Positions 1 to 9,603 of a stretch of DNA of 64,000 bases are shown here, piece after piece. Source of the stretch: Toxorhynchites rutilus septentrionalis (Eukaryota; Arthropoda; Insecta; Diptera; Culicidae); assembly GCF_029784135.1 (NCBI RefSeq), contig NC_073745.1, positions 283,692,493-283,756,492 of the forward strand. Direction: 5' to 3'. The notes below the pieces were generated by a model. That model was not told the DNA's origin, did not search any database, and saw only the letters and a list, made by a program, of their open reading frames with translations. Position 1 is the first letter of the stretch, and each line of letters begins with the position of its first letter. A program made the position numbers and the translations under genes.

Positions 1-244
1 ATTGTACTTTCTCGATTTTCTATATTTTAGAAATTTCCTTTCAGTGGTGTATCATTCGGATCACAGTTGAACTTTTGCGCATTATTCTTGGTAAGATATT
101 GGCTTCCCTTTATAAGTATCATGTCTATGTGCACTTGAGGGAATGGTATTTTACTAGTTCGATATTATTGGGATTAGATCGATCACTTGCGGTTTAATCG
201 AGGTTAGAAAGAGGGAGAGTTTTTTTTATAGAATTTATAATGAA
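1..244. other. AT-rich flank, no gene seen
   Basis: No reading frame, RNA gene or repeat end is recognisable here. The stretch ends at the CTAG terminus of the reverse-strand Helitron. Confidence 0.5.
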
Positions 245-1179
245 CTAGCTGACCCGGAAAACTTCGTCCAGCTCAAAATTTATTTTTTTTCCTAGCTGAC
301 CAGGCAAACGTTGTTCTGCCAAATAAATTATTTCTAGTGAATATTTTGGGTGTTGAATAAAACACACTAATGTATTGTAAGTGTGTTTGAATATTTTAAC
401 GATCTTTAAAATAAATCGAATGTGACCGATAAAAAAAACGAATTAAATGATTTGAACGAACGGTTATATGATGTTTCTTGGTGTATTTCATTAACGTAAC
501 TGACATGTTTGATCTCTTAAAAGTTAAACGTCAACTGAAAAAAAGTAATATAAGTTTGTCGTAAAGTAGAAAAAATTAAATATAGAAAATCAATATTTAT
601 TACTGTCTCCTTGTTAGAAAATACGTGCATGTGATTTTCAACATGGCTTAGTTTATAACAGCTTGGTCTCGTTCATAAATTGGAAAACAGCGATACGCCA
701 GCTAACTTCAATGGAGCTGATTAATCGGCCTGTTTGGAATCGCGTTATTTTATCGTTGTCATTCAATCGAGGAGTATTCACATCGGTAATCTAAGTTTGA
801 TACACTGCCATATTGCTTCCTTTATTCATGGATGTTTTTATTACTCTTCACCGATTTGTAGAACTCAATATTCATATATGCATATGAGTGATCGGATTTT
901 ACAATTCGATCGAAATCGACTTTTACACTCTTAAATTCGTTCGCCTTGTCGCGAAACAATGGTCAAAATAAGTCATCCGTATTTGTGGTTCAATTTACTC
1001 TCTATCTGATCGGCATAATTCCGGAAATGATTCTAAATTGTTGAAATTTGAATGAAAATTATTATTCGATTTCGTTTGGATGCTAAATTTGTTTTGAATG
1101 TGTTTGAATGCTAAATTTTGCGTGTTTATTCCACCCGAAAAACCATTACTATTTTTGCTTCATAGAAATGGAACATGGA

Positions 1180-2170
1180 GACCAATGTTGTTTACGTCGA
1201 ATTGCGTGGCAAGGTTGTCACATTTGCTCAACTCGATTGGACTTGAGCTTGAACAGAATGCAAAATTGCGCTTTTTCTATTCAACAGAATACAACCAACA
1301 ATATGTGGGAACGAATACGATCGAACTTCATTTTGTGTTTGAACACACGCGCAATGTCATGACAATGCATTGCGCGTGTGTTTAACTAAAGCTATGTCGG
1401 CGTTGTTCATGATAGTGTCTCGCAAGTGAATGAATTATTCCTCGCACCGCTTTTGTTGATTGTGTAGTAAGAATTGCAGTCGTTCAATCTCTACCTTCGC
1501 GTATATGTCGACCATAAATTGTTGGCACAACTTACGTTATCTTGAATTGGCGTTTCTTGACCTTGTCAAATCTCCATATGATAAACATAAAAATCCATCG
1601 AGCGCGTCCTCTGTTTGTTTCGTCGCATGTTCATAAATATTAAATCAAAATGAGAAATGATGTTCATAATGAATTAAGTATCTGTGACGGGGTCTCGTTG
1701 GTCTAATGTTTATGCAAGAGATTTTTCGTTAAAGAAACCCTTCTGACTTGCACTGTAGTCACGCGTATTCTTGAGCTTGCCACTCCAGAATACATTCAAG
1801 GCGTATTGTTCGTCATAGAAATCTCAACTATTTACTAATAAAAATGACGCAAGTAGTACTACGTTGAGAAGGCAAACCTTGGGAACGGTAGTGCCATTGG
1901 AGAAGAACATAGCGAGGGTCGTATAAACGCAATTCCAGATTATTGTTTTTTCTTCGCATTAAATTTTTCGTGTCACCGTGCTATCATGATTCCAGCAACG
2001 CTTGTGCTGTGGATCTACACACGTCCTCTCCAGCTGATGTTTTATCAGGGTTGATGGCAATAGCGTGATTGTCATTTTGTAATCCGAGCAAATGTGATTT
2101 GAAGAATTTCGATAACTCATTGTGCTCATTCAAAAAGGCTTCCAGCTCGTCGGAGATGCTCCCTGCTTTA
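1180..2170 (-). pseudogene. Helitron Rep (rolling-circle initiator) relic
   Basis: Rep nicks DNA and joins it during rolling-circle transposition of Helitrons. Three pieces occur in the expected order on the minus strand. The first (about 2165-1990) reads ELEAFLNEHNELSKFFKSHL and then DNHAIAINPDKTSAGED, matching the family's NEL..LFK...DNH..VI.ADKTPAG block. The second (1530-1393) reads QQFMVDIYAKVEIERLQF, one stop codon, then FIHLRDTIMNNADI, matching the QF.VDMYAKIE.ERL...YIHLRDAI block. The third (about 1385-1200) has HDIARVFKHKMK and a heavily decayed region where the HUH metal-binding histidines should lie. Stops, frameshifts and a SINE at 1684-1908 break the frame. No helicase domain is visible. 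The assignment rests on remembered family motifs. Confidence 0.72.
1684..1908 (+). mobile_element. tRNA-derived SINE, head decayed
   Basis: The body matches the SINE copies at 9105-9268 and 56832-57101: a block like CTGACTTGCACTGTAGTCA, then CCAGAATACATTCAAGGCG, then a 3' end running into GTGCCATTGGAGAAGAA. The tRNA-like head is mostly lost; only a trace (GTCTCGTTGGTCTAATG) remains, without box B. It sits inside the Helitron Rep relic and separates two of its motifs, so it inserted after that element. Confidence 0.7.
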
Positions 2171-2760
2171 GATGAATTGATGTTACTTGTGTATTTGTAG
2201 ATGGATGTTCAATGAAGCGGGCGTTACGCCATCAGTCATTGAACAACTTAAATGAATTCGTTCTGTTGAAAAAGTGAACAACGGTTAAATTATTAGAATA
2301 TTTTTAACACAAAAATACTAAAATCGCAATTAAAAATAGGGAATTGGGGTCAAAATTTAAGGTTATATGTATGGTATGAAGTCAAATTTTTGAAAAAAAA
2401 TATCCAGACCTTTTTTTCTGCATAGAGCCACCCTATTCGGTATTAAATGTATGGTTATCGGTATCCTACCGGTATCATATATAGTTTACAACCTATTCTC
2501 ATACCTACCAATTATTTTGAGTATAATTTCATCAAAATCGGTCGAGCCGTTTCGGAGAAGTTCGGTAACAAACACCGTGACACGAGATTTTTTTATATAT
2601 AGATTATCAATACCTTCAAACATTCACGTTTTCTTGCTAAGCGAATGTTCATGGATCCAAATTTTCAAATTGTTGGTTGTTTGTTTGGTTGAAATATGTG
2701 TAATATTTTTATGGGATTCTCGCTCCATTCCAGAGGAGGGAGGGGTGTCATACCATCATA

Positions 2761-3657
2761 CAGGGTGGGCCATTTAAAGTGGAAAGATTTGTTTTTGCAA
2801 TAGCAAAGTAAAGAAGTGGAATTTTAAATTTTTTTTTTGAAATTCATTTATTTTGGTCCAAGGAGATTTGTTCTAACTACTTTTTGATTATGATATCTCG
2901 TAAATGACCGCCTCTGGCCTTGACTGCAAAATGTGCCCTTTTTTCGGCATTTTCCATCACTTTGCCCAATGTTTCGGCCGATATGGCAGCAATTTCTTGT
3001 CGGATATTGTCTTTCAGCGCAGCCAGGGTCCTTGGTTTACCAGTGTATACCTTGGATTTTAAATATCCCCATAAAAAAAAGTCAGGAGGCGTCAAATCAG
3101 GTGATCTCGGTGGCCAGTCATAATCGCCGTTTTTCGATATTAATCTTCCGGGGAACATTTCGCGCAATAATTTGGTCGTGGCAGCCGCTGTACGGCATGT
3201 AGCGCCGTCCTGTTGGAACCAGTAATTGTCCAATTCATTTTCACGAACAAATGGCAATAAAAAATCGGTAATCATTGTCCGATAACGCTCCCGCAACACT
3301 GGCTCGAACGGCATCAATATTCTCGTCGAAACGTCTTGGTCGTTGTCTGGACAGATGACTTGCATTACCAACACTACCAGACGATATAAATTTGGCATAT
3401 AATCGACGTATAGTGTTGTCTCCAGGCGATGTTTTAACTTTATTTTTATTTTTCCACGCACGTTTAGTTAACACAATTGAGAAGTTATTTTGAATGTACA
3501 GCTGAACAATTTCAGCGCGTTGTTTAGGTGTGTATTGTTCCATGGTTAAAATTGTACTGAAATGACGCTTCCAACGCGGTATGACATTTGTTAATCTGAC
3601 ATCTCTGTCAAAAGTTATGGGGTTGCCAGATGCTTCCACTTTAAATGGCCCACCCTG
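2761..3657 (-). mobile_element. mariner element (rosa-like, DD41D), internally deleted
   Basis: Inverted ends CAGGGTGGGCCATTTAAAGT and its reverse complement lie at 2761 and 3657, both flanked by TA (2759-2760 and 3658-3659), the mariner target duplication. It interrupts a Helitron B block whose uninterrupted form occurs near 24738-24770, so the boundaries are confirmed by an empty site in this window. At 897 bp it is shorter than a typical mariner of about 1.3 kb, and the missing part is the middle of the transposase. Confidence 0.85.
2877..3543 (-). pseudogene. mariner DD41D transposase, middle deleted
   Basis: This would encode the cut-and-paste enzyme of the surrounding element. The N-terminal part starts at 3543 (MEQYTPKQRAEIVQLYIQ) and continues through a helix-turn-helix-like region to about 3300. 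The C-terminal part is in another frame and runs to 2877. It contains YWFQQDGATC, WPPRSPDLTPPDFFLWGY and an end at IIIKK. Counting from the D of QQDG to the second D of SPDLTPPD gives 41 residues, the spacing described for the rosa group. The region that should hold the first catalytic D is absent, and the two halves are joined out of frame, so no active enzyme can be made. Confidence 0.82.
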
Positions 3658-3803
3658 TAGAAACATTTCTCGTACTCAAAAGCCCTCACATTCCAAATTT
3701 GCCTCCATTTGCTTAATTAGTTCTCGAGTCACGATCTAGAATCCAATCTTCCCGCAAGAGTGATATTTTTTTCAAAGAAGGTTAGCTTATTGGCTTCAAT
3801 TTA

Positions 3804-4825
3804 TTAGGAGTACCGGTAAGTTTCTTCGGTTTTACAACAGATGGCGTAACTTGATTAGTGAATCAAATTTTCAGACATTCGTTGGAGAGTTACTGTCATT
3901 GCGCGCCTTTTTCAGTATATGTCAAAAAGTTGAACGGCAAACAACATAGTTTTTTGTCACATCGAATTTGTCGAACGAGAGTGTTTTTGCGGGGAGTGTT
4001 ACTTCATTACTTCAATATGAAGAAACAAGCTGCAAGAAAGTCATCGCATTTTGGAGGAAGTTTATGGTGGCCACGCTCCAACTGAGCGAACGTGTCAAAC
4101 GTGGTTTGCAAAAGTTGTAATTTTGACTTGGAAGACGAAGAACGTTCCGGATCGCCAAAAAAGTTTGAAGCTGAAGAATTGGAGACTTTACTCGATCAAG
4201 CTTCGTCACAAACGCAACAAGAACTGGCAGATACACTTGCAGTAGCTCAGCAAACCATATCCGATCGTTTAAAAGTAATGGGAATGATCCGAAAGATAGG
4301 ACATTGGGTTCCGTATGAATTGAAGCCACGAGACGTCGAACACCGTTTTTTTCACGTGCGAACAACTACTCCAACGGCATAAAAGAAAGGGTTTTTTGCA
4401 TCGAATCGTTATTGGCGATGAAAAGTGGGTCCATTATGATAATCCTAAACGTCGGGCAACCCCGGTCATGCATCAACTTCTCAGAAGGTTATGCTGTCTA
4501 TTTGGTGGGACCAGCTGGGTGTGTTGTACTATGAGCTACTAAACCCGAATGAAACCTTTACGGGGGACCTCTACCGATGACAATTGATGCGTTTGAGCCG
4601 TGCACTGAAGGAAAAACCGCTACAATACGAGCAAAGATACGATAAAGTTATTTTGCAGCACGACAATGTTCGGCCGCATGCGTGGAACCGGTCAAAACAT
4701 ACTTGGAAACACTGAAATGGGAGGTCCTATCCCACCCGCCGTATTCTCCAGACATTGAAAGCAATAAAAACGTCTACAATCAATAATTACGAAAATAAAA
4801 TAATTTTTTTGGTAAGCTCAATATT
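3804..4825 (+). mobile_element. mariner-like element, decayed
   Basis: A mariner-like 5' end lies at 3804 (TTAGGAGTACCGGTAAGTTT) preceded by TA. It is followed by transposase coding remains. A weak matching 3' end (TTTTTTTGGTAAGCTCAATA) stops near 4825. The C-terminal coding part is deleted between about 4758 and 4765. A 14-bp direct repeat ATTGGCTTCAATTT flanks the element (3790-3803 and about 4840-4853), which is not explained by a TA-only target duplication. Confidence 0.6.
3965..4758 (+). pseudogene. mariner transposase (DD34D type), broken
   Basis: Recognisable pieces in order: HAPTERTCQTWFAK (N-terminal helix-turn-helix region), EDEERSGSPKKFE, QTISDRLKVMGMIRKIGHWV, HRIVIGDEKWVHYDNPKR (holding the first catalytic D), GVVYYELLNPNETFTGDLYR, VILQHDNVRPHA (second D) and HPPYSPDI. 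The sequence stops just before the third catalytic D of the SPDLAPSDYH block. Several frameshifts separate the pieces, including one after WFAK and one before the GDEKWVHY block. The family is clear from these blocks; activity is impossible. Confidence 0.85.
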
Positions 4826-5144
4826 TTTTAATAAAATTCATTGGCTTCAATTTGACATGTCGATCATCTAAATCGGTTCAATGGTTCAAAAAATATGATT
4901 TTTTGGGACAAAGTGGAAACAAATAATTTTTCGGACCACTCTAAAATGGAAATGGGCACTCTAATAAATGTCGCAACGCCATACATAAATTCCAACATCC
5001 GAAAAAAAAATCACGAAAATTCGTTATTTTTCGACCTTCCAGAGTGATTTCCTCCTTGAGTAGAGTGTTCAGAAAAGGCACGTATAAAAGTTATATAGTT
5101 GTGCTTGCCAACATAAAAAAAGCCAAAAACTGCAAAAATGTGTA
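4826..5144. other. AT-rich spacer, no gene seen
   Basis: No gene or structured repeat recognised between the mariner relic and the outer inverted-repeat element. Confidence 0.4.
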
Positions 5145-5471
5145 CTCTACGCAGAGATCGAAATCCTCGCTCGGATGCACGATAAATATTCAATCAATCA
5201 ATCTAGTTTTCGATGAACCGTGTATTGTTGAAATTTTCGTCTCTTCGTTTTCACCGAAAATTCTTTTTCAGAGAGAAAGAGATGTGGAAAATCTCGTTCT
5301 CGGAAGTTCAACGAGAATGGTTTTTCGTCTCTCATTTGGTACTGAAAATATGGAGCGAAAAATCATAGCTAACTTTACCAACGTCGACAGCGTCCAAACG
5401 ATCTGCATTTGGACAGCGTCTCAATTGTACAAATATTAATCCATCTCATGTTCACTTCACGATGAAACCCA

Positions 5472-7540
5472 GGGCCTTATTCCCGTATCCACGTACACTT
5501 ACTTTCCCACTACGCTTACATCTCACTTCACTTTGTTATACTCATTCCCGTTTCGTGAAGTGTAAAAATGAACTTCGTGTAGAAAGTGAAGTGGATACCA
5601 AAATGATCCTGTGTTCATCTCCAATGTCGTTTCTAAGAGAAACGTCGATTGTATTTTATTTTGTTTATCCTCGAGTTGTGTCGATACACCCAGAAAATGG
5701 ATCACTAAAAAAAAGCTTTCAAATCTTTTGTAATGCAAACATTAGTAGAATGTACATATTTTCTGTAAATTTTGCCAACCGTTTGTAGAATGAATGTCAG
5801 ATGCAATACACATCCCTATCAACGGTTGATTCATTTTACTTCGTGGTATTAGTAACTTTTACGATTTTCATTACTGGCAACCGCGAAGAAAATGTAAATA
5901 TAACATTATTAGTCTAATTACCGAATGATAACTGAGTTGAACGGCACTACTTTCCGATATTGATTTCTTCACAGAAGAAGGTCAAATTAACCCAGATTCG
6001 GGACAGGTTAGTAATATTCTTGAAAATCAATTTAATTTATGTTCTTCAATTAATATTGATACATATTGGATAGCAATGATTCGTCCTCGTCTGCTGCGGG
6101 AGAATGCGCAGACATTTCTTCAATAATAAGGAATCTGGGTACTTCGAGACACAAAAACGAACCCTGTCGAGTCCGAGATCTGCCTTTATGCTGTTGGATT
6201 TGGTCAAGGACAACTTCATAAACGCTTTGCAGACAATTGTGATCGGTGGTTCGATCAATTGGATGTTTTCCGGATTCGTCACGACGGAGGTTCCGTGTCC
6301 ACTGACGCTGCGCGTCAAGTCAATGTTGCAACGGGGCCTGGGTTTCGTCAGCTTCGTGATATTTCCCGAATGTGTTTGGCTGAGAAGTAATTACACGCTG
6401 ATCCTGGGAGAGGATAATGGTGAGAATTGAGTAGTCTGGCGTAGCCATTTGTAGTAATGATTGTGTATTTTTTCCTAATTTGTAATTTGTAATTTGTAAA
6501 ATCAGATGTGTATAGTTTAGATAGTTCAATAAATAATTTAAATTGTTTAGATAGTTCAATAAATGAATAAAGATGCATACGAAAGCTCAAAAAAATTCAT
6601 AACAATATATGCATAAAGGTTGGGTTAATATAACATGTTTAGGGTATATGTTCAACATTGAACCAACTGCTTATACTGGGTTATACTGACCGATTTGACA
6701 TTTGTTTACCATTTTTATCGCGTAATATGTACGAATCAAATTGGTTGTCAAAAAGAATCCAATCGAAATGTCAATAATCAGGAGGGGAAAAGTTTCTTTT
6801 CTTAAAATAAACCACATAGAAAAAGTATTGTTATGAAAGGCAAAAATAATCTAATTAAATTAAATGAATGAACTACATTTTTTCATTAAATAATGCGAGC
6901 GTTTGAAATCATGAAAGCACAACTGACATTTTGGTAGATTTTCAGAAATGAGTTTTGGTATTTTCAGAAATTTCAGTATTATTGACTTCAAAACTTCTCT
7001 TAACTTAATTGTAATTGAATTTTACTTCTCGTCAAATGTTAGGTTTTTATTATTCTGAACACTAGAATTGTATTATTTGAACTTTTTCCTTCCTAAAAAA
7101 TACGAATTACACAAATTACAACCTTTATTTCAATTTTATTTCGGTCACAAAAGGTTAATAAACAAAGCCCGAGTGACGAAAACGTTTGACAACACAGGAA
7201 AAACAGATAGCATGGGGAGAAATGCTGCAAGAATTTTTTCAAACAAAATGCACTTGAAAAATAGTTCAAAAATTACTAATCATTGGTAATATTTACCAAA
7301 AAAAACAGTCATATATTCTAACTTTTTGGGAGAGTGTATGATCAGCGATTATGATGAGCACGAGGAATCGCTCTGTTTACACACACGAGAGCGTGAAGTG
7401 TAAACCAGAATAACATCGGTGGATGAACTCGGTGTATTCATAATGAATTCTATCAAATGTTTACAGTGGCGTGCAATCCGGAATAAGGTTGTACTCACTC
7501 CACATTGTTTTCACGTGTGGTGCATTTGAGAATAAGGCCC
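5472..7540. mobile_element. inner inverted-repeat element carrying an EMC3 fragment
   Basis: The ends share GGGCCTTATTC in inverted orientation: GGGCCTTATTCCCGTATCC at 5472 and GAATAAGGCCC ending at 7540. Subterminal sequence is rich in short CACTTCAC/GTGAAGTG motifs. No transposase is seen. Between the ends lies a decayed but intron-containing piece of a host gene (EMC3), so this looks like a non-autonomous element that captured genomic sequence. The short match between ends keeps confidence moderate. Confidence 0.5.
5975..6419 (+). pseudogene. EMC3: EMC3 gene fragment (ER membrane complex subunit 3), decayed
   Basis: EMC3 is a core subunit of the ER membrane protein complex, a YidC/Oxa1-type insertase for membrane proteins. 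Recognisable pieces: KKVKLTQIRD (5975-6006), IRPRLLREN (from 6074), RRHFFNNKESGYFETQKRT, NWMFSGFVTTEVPCPLTLR, a frame-shifted WVSSAS block, and NYTLILGEDN. Intron signals remain: TTTCTTCACAG before 5975, a GT...TAG intron at 6007-6073, and GTGAGA directly after 6419. It is therefore a genomic copy and not a processed one. Relative to the family it lacks about ten residues after LLREN and about nine after MLQRG, and it has frameshifts near the end, so it is not functional. It covers only a middle part of a protein of about 260 residues. Confidence 0.85.
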
Positions 7541-7821
7541 CCAATATTGCCGCATATTTTCATGCAATGTTTTCAGCTGTACTGAAGATGTGAAAAACCA
7601 TTATCGGCATCAAGGAGTCACTGAAAACGAAACCATTTTTCGGCAATCATAACTCACCGAAAAATAAAAATCGGCTTTGCGTTTCTCGCGAGAATCGAAG
7701 TGAGCGTATAACATTCTCTCGCCTCCTATATTCTCAGCTATTTTTCCCTGTGGGTGAAAACGGATGTTTTTCGTCTCAAATCGGCGAGCATTTCGATCTC
7801 TGACTCTACGAAAGCGGAGCT

Positions 7822-8830
7822 GTTTTAAAGTAGAACTACGTCTTTCAGAAAGGGTACCAAATCAGAAAACATGTCACGTTTTTATGAAATAAAGTTAACG
7901 TTAATAACTGTTTTCACTTTGAACGAATTGTCATGTTGCAAGTCATGTCACCAATCGAATCGGAAATTCTCTAAGATTTGTTTGATATCCTATACATTAC
8001 AACTCTAAACGGTTTAAATTCATGAAAACTGGAAGAATTTCATTTTGCCCATACATTTGTTCTGCCGATATTTGTTTGCTAACCCAACCCGTGTTTCTAA
8101 TGTTTATAATTCGAACATTTCATAATAGATCGGAAGGATGTTTGCATCAATTGATAGGAAATATTTGTGCGCGTTTATCACAATTAATAAAATTTGATTT
8201 TTCATGAGATGAAAAATTGAATAACTTTAAAATGTCAAGCTTTATCTAAACGCCCTAACTGCCAAATATTGGTTGGACCGATTTACTGTTTCCCCAACAC
8301 AGACTTCGAAATCGATGTACCTGTGGATATACATGCAAGTCCGGGGTATTTTTGTTCCCACCACGATTGGTTTCCCTAACACGGACTTCTAAATCAATGT
8401 GCCTGGGTGAATCCGCTTTGCAAATACATGCAAGTCGGGGGTATATTTGGTGTTGAGTACTTTTGTACTCGCTTGTCGTTGTGCAGACCGGAATATGTCT
8501 CCCTAAAACGTACTTTTAAACTGAGAAGCCTGGAAAAATCGTCATTTCAGATACTAGAGGTAAATGAACCTTCGCGGTTCGAGAACTACGTTAACATGAG
8601 ATGTGCAATAAGTTTTGAGGGAAATGTAAAATACAATGATCGTTTGGCAATTCTTCCGTTCACATATTTTGGTAGTCCTAGACATCATTTCAAACGTAAA
8701 CGGATGTTTCTGAAATTTACTTGTAACGAAGAACATAATTTATTACAAAAATTTCGATGCATTTTAAAATAATATTCGAAGTGGTAAACAAGTGGATTGC
8801 ATAATATAATTGCGTAGTTCTACGTCGAAA
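7822..8830 (+). mobile_element. type I-like non-autonomous element, diverged
   Basis: The ends contain GTAGAACTACG in inverted orientation (near 7830 and 8812-8824). The interior matches the type I elements at 12564-13868, 16663-17434 and 18543-20202: a block beginning near 8100 (GGAAGGATGTTTGCATCAAT), then tandem CCCTAACACGGACTTCTAAA-type units. It is the most diverged copy. Unlike the others, it keeps a readable stretch resembling a Helitron protein near its right end. Confidence 0.6.
8560..8745 (+). pseudogene. Helitron Rep-like fragment inside a type I element
   Basis: The frame reads ENYVNMRCAISFEGNVKYND and then RLAILPFTYFGSPRHHF, ending in KFTCNEEHN. This resembles the Helitron Rep run EEYIHLRDAI...GNV...ILP.T.TGSPR and the later FITFTCNP block, with the segment between them deleted. 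Homologous but unreadable copies lie at about 12730-13000 (minus) and 19330-19560 (plus) in the other type I copies. There is no start codon or HUH motif, so this is a coding relic. Whether it shows that type I derives from a Helitron or captured Helitron DNA cannot be decided here. Confidence 0.55.
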
Positions 8831-9104
8831 AAGCGGTCGTGTCCTAGATACTACCCCACACATTTTTTTGTTGATAGATTTTCATATTTTTGTCGATGCA
8901 TATCGTAAATTAATTTATAGAATTCTAAGGAGCTATTCGATTTTTTTGCTCGAGCGTTTAATCTGAAAGACCCTGTATGTTATTTTAATAGAAAAAAGGA
9001 TAGTGTTATTTGTTTTATCATTTATCGCATGCCGCGATGATCTCGTTCTTTTTCTTTTTCATGATTGGGTCTTGTTTATTTCATGGTTACATCTTTCGCA
9101 ATTT
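8831..9104. other. spacer, no gene seen
   Basis: AT-rich sequence with no recognised feature. Confidence 0.4.
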
Positions 9105-9268
9105 TTCGCCCGAGGCCAAGGGCTAACGTCACACCTAACATGCCGGGGGTTTGAGTTCGATTCCCGTTCTGGTTGGTGGATTTTTTCATCAAAGAAATTT
9201 CCTCCGACTTGCACTGTGGTCAAGTGTATACTAGAGTTTGCCACTCAGAATACACTCAAGGCGTGTTA
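9105..9268 (+). mobile_element. tRNA-derived SINE, 3' truncated
   Basis: The head is tRNA-like: a decayed box A (CGAGGCCAAGGGCTAACG) and a good box B (GAGTTCGATTCCCG). It is followed by the family body AAATTTCCTCCGACTTGCAC and CAGAATACACTCAAGGCGTG. The copy stops shortly after GGCGTGTTA and lacks the GCCATTGAAGAAG-like 3' end seen at 56832. It is a SINE and not a tRNA gene: the head is diverged and fused to the repeat body. Confidence 0.8.
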
Positions 9269-9603
9269 AAAATATGGAAAAATTTAAAACAAATATTTGT
9301 GTTTCACAAACAAATGTCCGGAATAAAAAGAACATTCAGAAGATGTTTTTTCCGGACTGCTGGTCCAAGTAAACGATGAAATTTCTTATTGAAGAAGTTG
9401 CATAAGAGTGTTCGGAAATAAAAGGAAAATGTCCGGAATTCAAATCATGAATAAAAAAGTGTCCAGATTTTAAATCACGGCACAGTGAAAATATTTACAA
9501 ATTTTGAATAAATATAACATGATTTTGTGAAATTCTCTGATTACATGACTTGAATGAATGCCTTCTAATTCTATAGAAACGGTAATTTTTCATGCTATGA
9601 TAT
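9269..9603. other. AT-rich spacer, no gene seen
   Basis: Contains short reiterations of GTCCGGA-type motifs (about 9315-9450) but no recognised gene or element end. Confidence 0.4.

Larger units (their letters stand above)
245..2603 (-). mobile_element. Helitron, decayed, with Rep relic
   Basis: Reading the minus strand, the element begins at 2603 with TC (TCTATATATAAAAAAATC) preceded by A and ends near 245 in GGGTCAGCTAG followed by T. This is the A|TC...CTAG|T arrangement known for Helitrons. A second similar end (CTAG at 292-295) lies 47 bp inside, so the 3' terminus is doubled. Just inside the 5' end the sequence resembles other arthropod Helitrons (GAAACGGCTCGACCGATTT). The interior keeps pieces of the Rep coding region and holds a SINE. 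The length of about 2.4 kb is far below that of autonomous copies, so this is a dead deletion derivative. Confidence 0.75.
2604..3735 (-). mobile_element. Helitron B fragment split by mariner
   Basis: The flanks of the mariner at 2761-3657 are the reverse complement of the Helitron B family also present at 11209-12230, 24041-29993 and 30806-34074. They include the shared AACGTGAATGTTTGAAGGTA tail block and the GAGAAATGTTTCTA...GGTATGACACCCC block. The fragment is cut at 2604, where the neighbouring Helitron begins, and its CTAG end is missing. Confidence 0.6.
5145..7812. mobile_element. outer inverted-repeat element holding a second element
   Basis: Near 5145 the sequence reads CTCTACGCAGAGATCGAAAT followed by CCTCGCT. 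Near 7812 the reverse complement recurs as GGCGAGCATTTCGATCTCTG followed by ACTCTACG. These imperfect inverted ends bracket a second inverted-repeat pair at 5472 and 7540. The simplest reading is an old DNA element into which the inner element inserted, but the arms are diverged and no target duplication was confirmed. Confidence 0.45.

Noticed and set aside
3790..4853. 14-bp direct repeat ATTGGCTTCAATTT around the mariner taken as a target duplication
   Set aside because: Mariners duplicate only TA. The repeat may be chance or an older duplication, so it was noted but not used to set boundaries.
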